From NCBI GenBank assembly GCA_905197905.1, contig CAJKAP010000010.1, positions 1 through 64,000 of the forward strand: a DNA stretch of 64,000 bases. Direction: 5' to 3'. Below the pieces are notes generated by a model that was given only the letters and a program-made list of their open reading frames with translations, had not been told where the DNA came from and searched no databases. Positions within the stretch are counted from its first letter, which is position 1. Each line of letters begins with the position of its first letter. The position numbers and the translations under genes were made by a program. Positions 63,576 through 64,000 of this stretch are shown piece after piece. This DNA comes from an uncultured Sutterella sp. Its GTDB lineage: Bacteria > Pseudomonadota > Gammaproteobacteria > Burkholderiales > Burkholderiaceae_F.

Positions 63576-64000
63576 ATGAACTCTCGTAGAAACTTTTTGA
63601 AAGCCGCAACAGTCGGTGCTGTTGGTATGGCCGCTTCCGTTGGAGCAGTAGAAGCCGCAGAAGCTTCAAAAGCATCCCCCAAGACCCCATACGATTTGAT
63701 CGTATTGGGCGCTGGCTGTGGTGGTTTAGTTTGTAGTGTCCGTGCAGCAGAAGTGGGACTCAAGGTACTCTTACTTGAAAAGATGGGTATGCCTTTTGGC
63801 AACACGGTTTATGCAGCGGGCTTCATGCTTGGTGTTAATACCTCTTTCCAGAAGGGGAAAGATTTGCCACCAGATTCTGTAGATGCCTTCTATGAAGACA
63901 TGATGAAGGTCTCTCAGCAAAAAGCGGATCCGAAACTTACTCGCAAGGTTGCTGAAGAATGTACTCAGACGTTGGAATGGCTCCATAGCTTCTGCGGTAT
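63576..64000 (+). CDS. Tat-exported FAD flavoprotein, N-terminal part (cut by window edge)
   Basis: The frame runs open to the right edge. It begins with a twin-arginine signal (MNSRRNFLKAATVGAVG) followed by an FAD-binding fold (YDLIVLGAGCGGLVCSVRAA, LLLEKMGMPFGNTVYAAG). ATG 63576 lies 8 bases after AGGAG; ATG at 63570 is too close to it. The protein is probably another fumarate-reductase-like periplasmic enzyme. The 180-base gap before it holds a possible weak hairpin (TCTTCGAT / ATTGAAGA) but no gene. Confidence 0.8.
   Translation, partial: MNSRRNFLKAATVGAVGMAASVGAVEAAEASKASPKTPYDLIVLGAGCGGLVCSVRAAEVGLKVLLLEKMGMPFGNTVYAAGFMLGVNTSFQKGKDLPPDSVDAFYEDMMKVSQQKADPKLTRKVAEECTQTLEWLHSFCG

Overview
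The window looks like chromosome or chromid DNA of an anaerobic, respiring Gram-negative bacterium, most plausibly a gut betaproteobacterium of the Sutterellaceae type. This is inferred from gene content: a Burkholderiales-style porin, several exported fumarate-reductase-like flavoproteins, formate dehydrogenase-N with Cys in place of selenocysteine, TtrSR-like two-component systems, and anaerobic heme degradation. No rRNA, tRNA, CRISPR array or insertion sequence was recognised.

Left arm (1-17100, mostly minus strand). A respiratory operon like E. coli ydhYVWXU runs leftward: exported Fe-S protein, tungsten-type aldehyde oxidoreductase-like enzyme, a protein of unknown function, a multiheme cytochrome c, a second Fe-S protein and a truncated NrfD. 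Divergent to it are a MoeA-like protein and a TtrS/TtrR-like sensor-regulator pair; two 10-bp-core palindromes lie between. A formate dehydrogenase-N operon (alpha, beta, gamma, FdhE, FdhD) follows.

Replicon region (about 17100-26750). A long AT-rich, gene-poor stretch holds an AEC transporter gene and a dense array of two repeats: the palindrome TGCACATGTGCA (21 exact copies) and the iteron GTACTTTACGTGCA (13 copies or near copies). Next come an RPA-family replication initiator, a compact origin (three iterons at exact 21-bp spacing, three DnaA boxes, three tandem AT-rich 9-mers), then parA, parB and a small helix-turn-helix gene. Gene orientation is mostly minus to the left and plus for 15 kb to the right, as around a working origin.

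Heme island (26870-39120, plus strand). Two Fur-box candidates precede hutW, a TonB-dependent heme receptor, a complete ECF-type importer (S, T and fused ATPase), hutX, a flavodoxin, exbB, exbD, tonB and a YadGH-like ABC exporter. The ECF importer takes the place usually held by a periplasmic binding protein ABC system.

Right part (39138-64000). A DUF438/PAS protein and a RIC/YtfE-type repair protein (nitrosative stress) are followed by an orphan NarL-type regulator, a TetR regulator with an FMN/FAD-dependent reductase, a lipoprotein with a strong Fur-box candidate, several genes of unknown function, a nitroreductase, a large autotransporter interrupted by one in-frame TGA, a porin, a second flavoprotein reductase divergent from a Crp/Fnr-like regulator, a second TtrSR-like system translationally coupled to a third flavoprotein, and the start of a Tat-exported flavoprotein cut by the window edge. 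The right end thus pairs regulators with probable periplasmic terminal reductases.
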